A program made the translations under genes and the position numbers. The notes beneath the pieces are model-generated. The model saw nothing but the letters and a program-made list of their open reading frames with translations. It made no database searches and was not told the DNA's origin. Below are positions 1 through 8,014 of a stretch of 64,000 nucleotides of DNA, piece by piece (within the stretch, counting starts at the first letter, position 1; each line of letters starts with the position of its first letter). This DNA is from Kumtagia ephedrae (GTDB lineage Bacteria > Pseudomonadota > Alphaproteobacteria > Rhizobiales > Rhizobiaceae), in NCBI RefSeq assembly GCF_003012745.1, contig NZ_PXYK01000005.1:1-64000 (forward strand), in the 5' to 3' direction.

Positions 1-658
1 AGACGTTCGGCCTGCCGGACCGCTTGCGCCTGGACAACGGCTCGCCCTGGGGTTCGACCGGCGCGGGCGGCCTGACGGGGCTGTCGGTGAAGTGGCTGAA
101 GCTCGGCATCGCCCTGGAGTTCATCACGCCGGCCAGTCCGCAGGAGAACGGCCGCCACGAACGCATGCACGGCACGCTGAAGGCCGACACGCTGAACCCG
201 CCGGCTGCCACGCCGGCCGAGCAGCAGCGGCGCTTCGACGCCTTCCGCCAGAGCTACAACGAGCAGCGACCGCATGAAGCACTCGGCCAGGAGACGCCGG
301 CCAGCCACTACCAGCCGTCGCCGCGGCCCTATCCGCGCCGCGTCGAGGCGGCGGTCGATGAGGATGACGGCATCGAGGTCAGGCGTGTGCGCTCCTCCGG
401 CGAGATCAAGTGGCGCGGCGGTCGCGTCTTCATCGGCGAGGCCTTCATCGGCGAGCCGCTGGCGCTGTCCGAGACCGAGACAGGCGACCACCGCGTCCGC
501 TTCATGAGCGTCGATCTCGGCCTGATCGACCGCAGAACCGGAAAATTCCGCCGCTTCGGGCCACCGAGGCCGAAGCAAACCAACACCCATACACCAAACG
601 CCGGCAGCCAAAGTGTCAACCATGTGCCCGGTCCATAATGTCAAGCATCTGATCGGTT
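1..658 (+). mobile_element. Right end of an insertion sequence with paired terminal motifs
   Basis: The transposase gene ends over a pair of similar direct units starting at 615 (TGTCAACCATGTGCCCGGT) and 640 (TGTCAAGCATCTGATCGGT), 25 bases apart. Such units at the end of a transposase gene look like transposase-binding terminal sequence. The left end and target duplication are outside the window, so the boundary at about 658 is approximate. Confidence 0.5.
3..638 (+). CDS. Insertion-sequence transposase, rve/integrase core, 3' part only
   Basis: C-terminal part of a DDE transposase of the IS3/IS481 retroviral-integrase-like type; the reading frame is open from the window edge, so the start lies outside. 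The second catalytic Asp is visible in the DNGSP motif near the left edge, and the catalytic Glu follows after 36 residues in QENGRHERMHGTLK, the usual D-x(about 35)-E spacing. The following stretch, with FRQSYNEQRPHEALG, is the typical end of the core in these transposases. About 110 further residues continue past the core, ending in a Pro/Thr-rich tail. The family-level call is firm; the exact IS family is not settled. Confidence 0.88.
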   Translation, partial: TFGLPDRLRLDNGSPWGSTGAGGLTGLSVKWLKLGIALEFITPASPQENGRHERMHGTLKADTLNPPAATPAEQQRRFDAFRQSYNEQRPHEALGQETPASHYQPSPRPYPRRVEAAVDEDDGIEVRRVRSSGEIKWRGGRVFIGEAFIGEPLALSETETGDHRVRFMSVDLGLIDRRTGKFRRFGPPRPKQTNTHTPNAGSQSVNHVPGP

Positions 659-732
659 GCACACAAAGCGGCCGGGAGGGGGCGGTCGAGGCCGCGCTCT
701 ACGGTCTTTTCGCGCCGCGCGCTGCCGCTTGT

Positions 733-797
733 ACCCCACCCGGCCATCCGCCTATGGCGGCTGGCCACCCTCCCCTCAAGGGGGAGGGAGGGGGCGC
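733..797. repeat. GC-rich palindromic intergenic repeat (short copy)
   Basis: Purine tracts face complementary pyrimidine tracts (CCTCCCCTCAAGGGGGAGGG at its right end) next to a GGCCATCCGCCTATGGCGGCTGGCC hairpin-like core. It resembles the other intergenic palindromes in the window and its G-run gives the following GTG gene a ribosome-binding-like sequence. Confidence 0.5.
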
Positions 798-800
798 GCT

Positions 801-1940
801 GTGAACCTTCCGCCCGCCGCAGCCCCCTTCCCCGCCTTCGCACGCCTGCTGCGCAGCTTCGGCTTCGCGGTGGCGCCCGAGCAGTCGGCGGGCTTCATGC
901 GTGCGGTGACGCTGCTCGGCCCGCGGTCGATGGAGGATATCCGCCAGGCGGCGCTCGCCACGCTGGCGCCGCCGCCGGATCGCCGCCAGGAATTCGAGGC
1001 GCTGTTCCGAGCGCACTTTCATGGCGACGGCTCCGTCGCGGTGGAAGGCGACGGCGAGGAGGAAACCGCCGTCAAGGACGACGGCGCGGCGCGTGAGGAT
1101 AGCGTCGAAGCCAGGCGCGAGGAGCAAGGCGGCGAGCTCGCCTCGGCGAGGGAACAGCTCAGCGCCAGGCAATTCGTCTCGGACGAGGACCGGCTCGTCG
1201 CCTTCCGCCATGCCCTGCCCGGCGCGCTGCCGGCGCGCCGCTCGTTCCGCACGGTGCGGACGCCGTCGCGCGGCGCCGTCGACCTACGCCGCTCGCTCAA
1301 GGAGATCGTGCGCGCCGACGGCGACGTGCCGTGTCCGCTGCTGCGCCGCCGGCAGTCCGTGCCACGCCGGCTGCTGATGCTGATCGACGTGTCGGGCTCG
1401 ATGAAGCTGCATACGGCCGACTACCTCAAGCTGGCGCATGCCGTGGTGCAGGCGGCCCATGGCGCCGAGGTGCTGACCTTCGGCACGCGGCTCACCCGCA
1501 TCACGCCGTCGCTGCGGCTGCGCGATCGCGACCAGGCGCTCGCCCGCGCCGCCTCGCTGGTGGACGACTGGGACGGCGGCACGCGCATCGGGCCGACGCT
1601 GCTCGCCTTCCTGTCGGTGCCGCGCTTCGCCGCCTTCGCCCGCGGCGCAGCCGTCGTCATCCTGTCGGACGGGCTGGAGCGCGGCGGCCACGCCGAGATG
1701 GAGACGGCAGTGCGCCGGCTCGCCGCCCGCGCCTTCCGCCTGTCACTGGCGACGCCGCTCGCCGGCGATCCGCGCTTCAAACCCGAGACGGCCGCGCTGA
1801 AGACGATCCTGCCGCTGCTCGACGATCTGGTCGACGGGTCGTCGATCGAAAGCCTGACGCGGTTCATGCTGTCGCTCAAAGGTCCACCCGCCTTCGTATC
1901 TGCCCCCTCCACCACGCTTCGCGTGGTCCCTCCCCCGTAA
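801..1940 (+). CDS. CoxE-type von Willebrand factor A domain protein
   Basis: About 379 residues. The N-terminal half (AFARLLRSFGFAVAPEQ...) is the helical region typical of CoxE-like proteins; the C-terminal half is a VWA domain with the MIDAS motif DVSGS at about residues 196-200, followed by the TRIGPTL and VILSDGLERGG segments expected of the fold. CoxE-like proteins usually work with a MoxR AAA+ ATPase (CoxD) in metal-centre insertion, as for CO dehydrogenase. No MoxR gene is present here; an insertion sequence lies directly upstream, so a partner may have been displaced. The GTG at 801 is chosen because it follows a G-rich stretch and matches the usual N-terminus; the frame is open further upstream, but through repeat DNA. 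The last residues (PSTTLRVVPPP) are encoded by an intergenic repeat. Confidence 0.8.
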   Translation: MNLPPAAAPFPAFARLLRSFGFAVAPEQSAGFMRAVTLLGPRSMEDIRQAALATLAPPPDRRQEFEALFRAHFHGDGSVAVEGDGEEETAVKDDGAAREDSVEARREEQGGELASAREQLSARQFVSDEDRLVAFRHALPGALPARRSFRTVRTPSRGAVDLRRSLKEIVRADGDVPCPLLRRRQSVPRRLLMLIDVSGSMKLHTADYLKLAHAVVQAAHGAEVLTFGTRLTRITPSLRLRDRDQALARAASLVDDWDGGTRIGPTLLAFLSVPRFAAFARGAAVVILSDGLERGGHAEMETAVRRLAARAFRLSLATPLAGDPRFKPETAALKTILPLLDDLVDGSSIESLTRFMLSLKGPPAFVSAPSTTLRVVPPP

Positions 1941-2030
1941 ACGGGCGAGGATCCAGGGCCTGCCGGCTGCGCCGCTGATCCTCCCCTGCGCGGGGGATGG
2001 GGACCACGCGAAGGGTGGTGGAGGGGGCGG
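1902..2030. repeat. Palindromic intergenic repeat, CTTCGCGTGG family
   Basis: Inverted-repeat unit: a left arm GCCCCCTCCACCACGCTTCG, a short middle, and a right arm with CGAAGGGTGGTGGAGGGGGC. A second copy is at 63135-63267. The left arm overlaps the 3' end of the VWA gene and supplies its last codons. Confidence 0.75.
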
Positions 2031-2067
2031 GCCGAGGAGCGGCCGGTAAGGCACCAAGGAACACACC

Positions 2068-2955
2068 ATGCAGAAAACCATCGATTCTCACTTCCACATC
2101 TGGCGGCAGAAGGACCAGCCCTGGCTGATGGGGCCGATGGTGCCGCGCATCTTCGGCCCCTACGAGCCGATCCGCCGCGACTATCCGATCGGGGAATTTT
2201 TGGCGGACCAGGCCGGATCGGGCGTCGAGAAGGCGGTCTATGTGCAGACCAACTGGGCCAGGGAGGATTTCGAGAAGGAGGTGGCCTGGCTGCAGCGGAC
2301 GGCGGACGAGACCGGCTGGCCGCATGCCATCGTCGGCTATTGCGACATGACGGTGGACGATGCGCGCCCGCAGCTCGACCGGCTGAAAAAATATCCGCTG
2401 CTGCGCGGCGTGCGCATGCAGCTGCACTGGCACGAAAACCCGCAATTCCGCTTCGCGCCGTCGGCGGACCAGGTGGTAGACCCGAAGGTGCGCGGCAATG
2501 TCGGCCGGCTGAAGGATTATGGCTTGTCCTTCGACCTGCAGCTTTTCCCGGCGCAGATGAAGGACGGCCTACAGCTGGTCGGCGAGAACCCGGAGACGGA
2601 TTTCATCCTGACCCATGCCGGCATGCTGACCGACCTGGCCGCGCTGGTCGTGGACGAATGGAAGACCGGCCTGCGCCTGCTCGCCACTGCGCCCAATTTC
2701 CACGCGAAGCTCTCCGGCCTCGGCACCTTCGTCCACCGCAACGACCCCGAAGTGATCGGCACGGTCGTCGACAATGCGATCGACATCCTCGGCAGCGACC
2801 GGCTGATGTTCGGTTCCAACTTCCCGATCGAGAAGCTGTGGACCAGCCATGCCGAACTCGTCGCCGCGCACCGGCAGGCCGTGGCCCGGCATGGCGTGGA
2901 GGCCGAGCGCAACGTTTTCTGGAACACGGCGGAGCGGATCTACCGGCCGGTGTGA
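2068..2955 (+). CDS. Amidohydrolase-2 family metal-dependent hydrolase (COG3618 type)
   Basis: 295 residues, complete. N-terminal SHFHIW (residues 6-11) is the HxH metal-binding motif of amidohydrolase-2 TIM barrels. GVRMQLHW in mid-protein and LTHAGM (about residue 182) carry further expected His positions, and SDRLMFGSNFPIEKL near the C-terminus supplies the terminal Asp/Asn segment. Members hydrolyse lactones (for instance sugar lactones, 2-pyrone-4,6-dicarboxylate) or small amides; the substrate cannot be read here. It stands alone between a repeat and small hypothetical genes, with AAGGAA ahead of the ATG. A sugar-acid lactonase role is possible but only a guess. Confidence 0.85.
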   Translation: MQKTIDSHFHIWRQKDQPWLMGPMVPRIFGPYEPIRRDYPIGEFLADQAGSGVEKAVYVQTNWAREDFEKEVAWLQRTADETGWPHAIVGYCDMTVDDARPQLDRLKKYPLLRGVRMQLHWHENPQFRFAPSADQVVDPKVRGNVGRLKDYGLSFDLQLFPAQMKDGLQLVGENPETDFILTHAGMLTDLAALVVDEWKTGLRLLATAPNFHAKLSGLGTFVHRNDPEVIGTVVDNAIDILGSDRLMFGSNFPIEKLWTSHAELVAAHRQAVARHGVEAERNVFWNTAERIYRPV

Positions 2956-2977
2956 GCGCCCGCAGTCGAAACCGCCG

Positions 2978-3172
2978 TCACTTCTTGACGTAGGCTCCCG
3001 GCTGGCGGCCGGACCGCGCCGCCTTGGCGTCCTTCGAATGTTCGGCCGCCGCCGGACCGGCTCCGGACACCTTTTCCGGCGCGGGGCTCGGCGTCGCCTG
3101 CCGGCCGCCGGTCTTGCCGCTTCTTTGCGTCGTCTTGTCGCCGCCGCCGCGACCGCCTGTCATCTGTGCCAT
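2978..3172 (-). CDS. Small basic hypothetical protein
   Basis: 64 residues, low complexity, rich in Gly, Lys, Ala and Pro (MAQMTGGRGGGDKTTQRSGK at the start, ending GAYVKK). The start at 3172 has a strong GGAGG eight bases upstream (3181-3185), which is the main argument that it is real. No domain or signal peptide; likely intrinsically disordered. Function unknown. Confidence 0.55.
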   Translation of the reverse strand: MAQMTGGRGGGDKTTQRSGKTGGRQATPSPAPEKVSGAGPAAAEHSKDAKAARSGRQPGAYVKK

Positions 3173-3322
3173 GGTGGGTTCCTCCAAAGGGACGGACTAT
3201 AAGCCGGCAAAGGCAGACCGGTTCCGGACGGCACAATCGCATGCGACAAGTTCGGCGAAGACGGCGACCGCCCTACCCGATTCGATGATCGCGACGCGGT
3301 TGGCCGCTCCGCGGCGCAGGTC

Positions 3323-3886
3323 TCACCGCAGGATGCCGGCGACCAGCCCGAGTTCCACCGCCTCGTCGGCGAAAAAGTAGCCATTGCCGGTAGCGCGCTC
3401 GAACAGCTCGTCGACGGTGATCCGGCTGCCGTCGATCAGTTCGGCGAAGCCGTCCAGCTCCAGCTTGCTGGCCGTCTCGAGCAGAGCCAGTTCCTCGCGC
3501 ACGATCTGGATGCAGGACTTCATCGGCCCGTTGAGCTGAAGGGTCTTTTCGGTCCGGCGCTCATGGACGAGCAGCACGGCGTCCTCGGTCAGGAAGCGGC
3601 ACGCCTTCGGGAAGGCCGCGAGGATGGTGACGCCGGCCGAATAGACCACCGTCTTGCCGATGCAGTAAGCGTCGCGCCCGCTATGGGCACGGAACAGCCG
3701 GACCTCGTGCGCGATGCGCCTGGCCGCATCGGCGTCGCCGCCCAGCGTGTTCAGCTCAAGCACGAGATGGGCATCGCTTTCGAACACGGCCCTGATCCCG
3801 TCGATCGCGTTGAGGACGGCATTGTCGTCGATCAACCCGTAGAGCTGCACGTTGGATCGGAAGAGAAGCTCGTTTGGCGCCAGCAT
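3323..3886 (-). CDS. Stand-alone ClpP/SppA-like serine protease
   Basis: 187 residues with the ClpP/crotonase fold layout. NTLGGDADAARRIAHEVR (about 46-63) corresponds to the NSPGG strand-turn of ClpP; Ser83 in GKTVVYSAGVTI and His108 in LLVHERR sit where the nucleophile and base are expected. It lacks a transmembrane anchor and is not next to a ClpX/ClpA-type unfoldase. The start at 3886 follows AAGGAT at good spacing; the frame is open upstream but without plausible protein sequence. Probably a cytoplasmic peptidase of the S14/S49 clan; substrate unknown. Confidence 0.75.
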   Translation of the reverse strand: MLAPNELLFRSNVQLYGLIDDNAVLNAIDGIRAVFESDAHLVLELNTLGGDADAARRIAHEVRLFRAHSGRDAYCIGKTVVYSAGVTILAAFPKACRFLTEDAVLLVHERRTEKTLQLNGPMKSCIQIVREELALLETASKLELDGFAELIDGSRITVDELFERATGNGYFFADEAVELGLVAGILR

Positions 3887-4050
3887 GAAAATATCCTTGA
3901 TCCGAAAGCCTGCCTGATCCGAAAGGTTTGTCTCTCGAACTGCGCTGCCGCGGCAAAGTTCCTGTCGATGCGAAGGGTGCGCCGAACGAGCAGGCCACGG
4001 AACATTCGAGCCGGCATCCGGGTTCTGTCGTGAGGACAAGGAGATGCAGC

Positions 4051-4305
4051 ATGACCGCCAAGGACCGGATCCCTGAGGATGCCCCGATGCCCGCCCCGAC
4101 CTGGAAGCCGCAGGTCCGCAAGCCAGAGGCGGGCGACCTTTCCGACGAGAACGCCGGGGAAAAGCGTGAGCCGACCAAGGCCGCCAACAGCGGCGGGACG
4201 AAGCCCAGGCATTCGCCGCTGGACAGCAAGGTCGCCAACCGCAATGCGGGAAACAGGCGGGAGGCCGGCGCCACCCCGCGCCCGACCGACAAGCCGCTCG
4301 GTTGA
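4051..4305 (+). CDS. Small disordered hypothetical protein
   Basis: 84 residues, rich in Pro, Lys, Asn and Gly (MTAKDRIPEDAPMPAPTWKP at the start), with no hydrophobic core. The ATG at 4051 is preceded by AAGGAGA at good spacing, a better start than the open frame upstream. It is divergent from the ClpP-like gene and ends five bases before the GFA-family gene, so the two may be cotranscribed. Function unknown. Confidence 0.6.
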   Translation: MTAKDRIPEDAPMPAPTWKPQVRKPEAGDLSDENAGEKREPTKAANSGGTKPRHSPLDSKVANRNAGNRREAGATPRPTDKPLG

Positions 4306-4310
4306 CGCCG

Positions 4311-4706
4311 ATGAGCGACATTCGGCGACAAGGCGGATGCCTGTGCGGCGCGGTCCGCTTCACGGTCTCGGGCCAGCCCTTGCGGACCGGGCTCTGCCAT
4401 TGCCTCGACTGCCGCAAGACCAGCGGCTCGACCTTCAGCGCCTTTGCGATCTGGCCGCGCTCCGCCTATGAGGCGACAGGCAAGCTCGGCACCCATGAAG
4501 GGCGCAGCTTCTGCCCGCGCTGCGGCTCGCGTGTGGCCTCGCTGCGGCCGGACGAGGCGGAGGTCATGATCGGCAGCTTCGACGAGGCGCCGACCGATCT
4601 GGCGCCGCAATACGAGCTGTGGATCGGCCGGCGCGAGACCTGGCTGCAGCATCTGCCCTGGGCGGAGCAGTTCGAGCACGACCGCGACGACATGCAGCCC
4701 GTCTGA
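4311..4706 (+). CDS. GFA/CENP-V family zinc-binding protein
   Basis: 131 residues spanning one GFA domain. The zinc-binding cysteines are in GGCLCGAVRF, LCHCLDCRKTSG and FCPRCGSR. The family is named for glutathione-dependent formaldehyde-activating enzyme (Gfa), but most short members have no proven activity and Gfa itself has been questioned as an enzyme. I would therefore annotate only zinc binding. The ATG at 4311 is preferred over the TTG at 4302. It converges with the membrane protein gene at 4720. Confidence 0.85.
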   Translation: MSDIRRQGGCLCGAVRFTVSGQPLRTGLCHCLDCRKTSGSTFSAFAIWPRSAYEATGKLGTHEGRSFCPRCGSRVASLRPDEAEVMIGSFDEAPTDLAPQYELWIGRRETWLQHLPWAEQFEHDRDDMQPV

Positions 4707-4719
4707 GGAGCGCCGCCCG

Positions 4720-5196
4720 CTACTCCCACCAAAGCATCGGGCGCGCGATCATCAGCCAGAAGATGCCGAGGACGGCGAAGAACGCCGGAAAGCCGAAGGC
4801 GAACCACATCCGAAAAAGCTGATGGTAGCGTTCGGGTAGAGGAGAGCCCTGCGCGGCAGCGGCCTCCGCAAGGTGGCGCATTTCCATCTGCATCCACACC
4901 ACCGGCAGCCAGAACACGCCGGTGAGGATGTAAAGCGCGATCGACAGCACGATCCAGCCCTCCGCCAGCGAATAGCCGAGATGCCAGGCAAGCGCGACGC
5001 CGGTGACCGGCTGGGCGATGACGGCGGTGGCGGTGAACAGGAAATCGGCGATCACCACGATGCGGGCCACGCCTGCGATCACTACGGCATTTCCCGTGCG
5101 GTGGGCGAGCAGCATGAAGAAGGCGATGCCGGCGCCGGTGCCTAAAAGCACGGCCGCGCCGATCACATGCAGGAATTTCAGCACGAAATAGAGCAT
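4720..5196 (-). CDS. DUF2269-type integral membrane protein
   Basis: 158 residues with four predicted membrane helices: VLKFLHVIGAAVLLGTGAG, a second around IVVIADFLFTATAVIA, a third at GWIVLSIALYILTGVFWL, a fourth at MWFAFGFPAFFAVLGIFWLM. This matches the DUF2269 layout. Last gene of a minus-strand set; its ATG overlaps the stop of the SDR-DoxX gene by one base (TGATG) behind a GGAGGAG site, so translation is coupled. Function unknown; the neighbourhood suggests a membrane redox or detoxification unit. Confidence 0.8.
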   Translation of the reverse strand: MLYFVLKFLHVIGAAVLLGTGAGIAFFMLLAHRTGNAVVIAGVARIVVIADFLFTATAVIAQPVTGVALAWHLGYSLAEGWIVLSIALYILTGVFWLPVVWMQMEMRHLAEAAAAQGSPLPERYHQLFRMWFAFGFPAFFAVLGIFWLMIARPMLWWE

Positions 5197-6482
5197 CAAC
5201 GCTCCTCCAGGATCGCCAGCGCGACGAGGTGAAGAACCACGATCGGCAGGATCTTCATCAGCGGACCCAGCGGCTCGTTCCAGAGATCGGGCCTGAGAAT
5301 CGTGCCGGTGAGCGCGTAGAAGACCGAAAGCGCTATCGCGGCGTAGAGCCCGGCCCTGGCGCTGCGCCGCCAGGCGATCAGCGCGCCGATGGCAATGTCG
5401 GCGATGGCGCCGGCGACCACCATGGCGGGCGAGAACGCGTCCATGACGGTCGGCTGCAGCAGTTCGAGGCCGCTGCGCCAGCCCGTGGAGAGCGAGATGA
5501 TGCCGGTCATGATCCAGAAGAACGGCAGCACCACGAAGATCGCCGGCTTGACGAAATAGAGCCGGGCGAACCATTTCTCCTGGACCGTAGCCGGGCGGGC
5601 CGCCAGGGCGGCTGGCAGCGCCGCCGGCAGAATGCCGGTGAGCGCGGTCCAGGCGGAGGGATCGCCGACCGCGCCGCGCCGAATCTCCTTTGCCGCATTG
5701 CCGCGTAGCGGCGGCCGCCAGCCGAGCGCGGCGGCAAGGTCGCCGAGGCGGTAGAGCAAGGCGGCCGCCCATTCCGGCAGGACGAAGCGCCGCGCCTCAC
5801 GCCATCCGAACCAGCGGCGATAGAGCCCGACCACCTCGTCCATGCTGTAAGCTTCGGGGCCGGCCAGCTCCAGCACGGCGCGCGTCGGCTGAGGCCGTTC
5901 GAGCAGCAACAGGACGGTCGCGACGACGTCGTCGAGCTGCACCACCTGAAGCCGGCCGGTTGCGGGCATGGACGGCAGCACGGGCAGCGCCGCCAGCCCG
6001 CGCAGCAGGGCGCTGGCGCCGAAGGCGGGCCGCCCGAGCACGACAGACGGGCGGAGGATGGCCCAGTCCAGGTCCAGCGCCATCAGCGCCTGGTCTCCGG
6101 AGAGCTTTGTCGCCGAGAAGGATGACGGCTGCTCACGGTCGACGCCGATCGCCGAGAAGTGCACGACCTTGCGCACGCCCGTCCGCGCGCAGGCCTCGAA
6201 CAGCGCCGCCACGGCATCGCGGTGGACGGCTTCCATGTTCTCTGCGCCGCTCTCCTGCAAGATGCCGGCGCAGTTGACCACGGCATCGATGCCGGCGAGA
6301 TGGGAAAGCCAGTGCTCGGGCCGTGTCGCCGCCGCCATGTCGAGCGCGACGACCGGCGGGCGGCCGAGCGCGGCCGGCGCGGCACGGCGCGCCATGCCCG
6401 CCACGTCATGCCCGTTCGCGATCAGCCTTGCACAGACTGCCGCGCCGATCAGTCCGGTGGCGCCGGTGACCAGGACCCTCAT
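5196..6482 (-). CDS. SDR/NmrA-like protein fused to a DoxX-like membrane domain
   Basis: 428 residues. Residues 1 to about 290 form an atypical short-chain dehydrogenase with the nucleotide-binding TGATGLIG motif at the N-terminus, an NCAG segment and SATKLSGDQ in the active-site region; the usual YxxxK reads F-x3-K (FSATK), so the catalytic Tyr is missing, as in atypical SDRs that bind NAD(P) without classic redox chemistry. The C-terminal about 130 residues contain four hydrophobic segments with a DoxX-like arrangement. ATG at 6482 overlaps the stop of the oxidoreductase gene by four bases. The open frame continues upstream antisense-free but only as an alternative frame of the oxidoreductase gene. 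Confidence 0.85.
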   Translation of the reverse strand: MRVLVTGATGLIGAAVCARLIANGHDVAGMARRAAPAALGRPPVVALDMAAATRPEHWLSHLAGIDAVVNCAGILQESGAENMEAVHRDAVAALFEACARTGVRKVVHFSAIGVDREQPSSFSATKLSGDQALMALDLDWAILRPSVVLGRPAFGASALLRGLAALPVLPSMPATGRLQVVQLDDVVATVLLLLERPQPTRAVLELAGPEAYSMDEVVGLYRRWFGWREARRFVLPEWAAALLYRLGDLAAALGWRPPLRGNAAKEIRRGAVGDPSAWTALTGILPAALPAALAARPATVQEKWFARLYFVKPAIFVVLPFFWIMTGIISLSTGWRSGLELLQPTVMDAFSPAMVVAGAIADIAIGALIAWRRSARAGLYAAIALSVFYALTGTILRPDLWNEPLGPLMKILPIVVLHLVALAILEER

Positions 6483-8014
6483 CCGCTCCGCTTTCCGGCC
6501 GGCGGAGCGGGCTTGGGCGCGAGCGGGGCGACGGCCGGACCGCTCAGCACCTCGCCATGTTCGTCGAAGCGTGAGCCATGGCAGGAGCAGTCCCAAGTGC
6601 GGTCGACCGGGTTCCAGCCGACGAGGCAGCCGAGATGCGTACAGACCGCCGACAGTGCCGTCACCGTGCCGTCCTCCGTCTTTCGTACCGCAACATACTC
6701 GCCGCCGTGACTGACGACACCTCCGCCGTTCGGCGGGATGTCCTCGAAAGCGGTGGCCTTGCGGCCGAGCACGCGGCCGCCGACCAGATCCGCCGCGACC
6801 TTGATGTTCTCGGTGACGAAGGTCGGCCCGCCGGCGATCGGCTTGACGCGGGTGGCGTCGAACAGGTCGGCGCAGGCATGCTTTTCGCCGCGGATGCGCT
6901 GAGCCAGGTTCTCGGCGGCTACCGTTCCCTGGGTGATGCCCCAGGCGTCGAAGCCGACGGCGACGAGCAGGTTGGGATGCGAGGAGCTCGCGGGACCGAC
7001 GAAGGCGGCGGAATCCATTGAGCGGAAATCCTCGTTGCTCCATAGATGCGACGGCTCGGCGATGCCGAAAACCCGCTTCATGAAGGCGAGCATGTCGGCG
7101 ACCGCCGTCTCGGCCTGCCTGGGCTCCCCGGTCTTGTATTCGGCACCGGCGACGACGACGAAACGCTGTCCGTCCTTCCCGGCGGTGCGGAAGGAATGGG
7201 TCGGGCTGCCGGTGTTGATGAACATGCCGTCGATCTCGACGCCGGCGGGCAACGGTGCCGCGGCGACGGGATGGGCGAAGGGATAGGCCTTTGCGTAGAA
7301 CAGGCCTTCGTTGACGATGGGCATCTGCGTCGACACCACCACCGTTTGGGCCGTCACCTTGTGGCCGTTGACCTCGAGCACGCAGGGCGTGCTGGCGTCG
7401 ATGTCGGTGACGCGGCTGTTCTCGAAGATCGAGACGCCGTCGCCGCGCGTCAGGCCGGCGAGGCCGGTGAGATAGAGATAGGGATCGAACTGGTACTGGC
7501 CGGAAAAGCGCAGGGCACCTTCGGTGCGCATGGGCACGGCGACGGACGAGCGGAACTCGGCCGGCAGGCCGAGCGCGGCCGCGACATCGGCTTCCTCGCG
7601 CAGCTGCTCGGCCTGGCGCGCCGTCTCGGCATAGATGAAGGCATCCCGCTCCTCGAGGCCGGCCCGGTCCGGCAGCTCCGCGCAGATGCCGGCGATCTCG
7701 CCGACCGCGCGCTGGTTGAAGCGGGCGTAGAGCTGGGCCGCGTCGCGGCCGAAGTCCCGCATCAGCGACGCATATTTGAGCCCGTGCTGCGAGGTCACCT
7801 TGGCGGTCGACCGGCCGGTCGCCTGGCGGCCGACGCGGCGCGCCTCGAGTATGACGACCTTCCGTCCGGACCCCCGCAGAAGACGGGCGCAGTGCAGGCC
7901 GACGATTCCGGCGCCGACGATGGCGACGTCGACGGCCAGGTCGGCCGCCAGCGCGTCGAACGAGATCGGGGCCGGGCGATCCAGCCATAACGGGGTGCCT
8001 TGCTTCGTGCTCAT
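6479..8014 (-). CDS. FAD-dependent oxidoreductase with C-terminal Rieske domain
   Basis: 511 residues. N-terminal DAO-type FAD domain: the dinucleotide motif is in VAIVGAGIVGLHCARLL (about 30-46) and a GRQATGRSTAKVT stretch follows. The C-terminus holds a Rieske [2Fe-2S] domain: CTH at about 458-460 and CSCH about 16 residues later, the CxH...CxxH ligands. Similar DAO-Rieske proteins are widespread and mostly uncharacterised; an amine or amino-acid oxidase feeding electrons to the Rieske centre is plausible. No signal peptide. It overlaps its upstream and downstream neighbours by four bases each, so it is the core of a translationally coupled operon. Confidence 0.88.
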   Translation of the reverse strand: MSTKQGTPLWLDRPAPISFDALAADLAVDVAIVGAGIVGLHCARLLRGSGRKVVILEARRVGRQATGRSTAKVTSQHGLKYASLMRDFGRDAAQLYARFNQRAVGEIAGICAELPDRAGLEERDAFIYAETARQAEQLREEADVAAALGLPAEFRSSVAVPMRTEGALRFSGQYQFDPYLYLTGLAGLTRGDGVSIFENSRVTDIDASTPCVLEVNGHKVTAQTVVVSTQMPIVNEGLFYAKAYPFAHPVAAAPLPAGVEIDGMFINTGSPTHSFRTAGKDGQRFVVVAGAEYKTGEPRQAETAVADMLAFMKRVFGIAEPSHLWSNEDFRSMDSAAFVGPASSSHPNLLVAVGFDAWGITQGTVAAENLAQRIRGEKHACADLFDATRVKPIAGGPTFVTENIKVAADLVGGRVLGRKATAFEDIPPNGGGVVSHGGEYVAVRKTEDGTVTALSAVCTHLGCLVGWNPVDRTWDCSCHGSRFDEHGEVLSGPAVAPLAPKPAPPAGKRSG

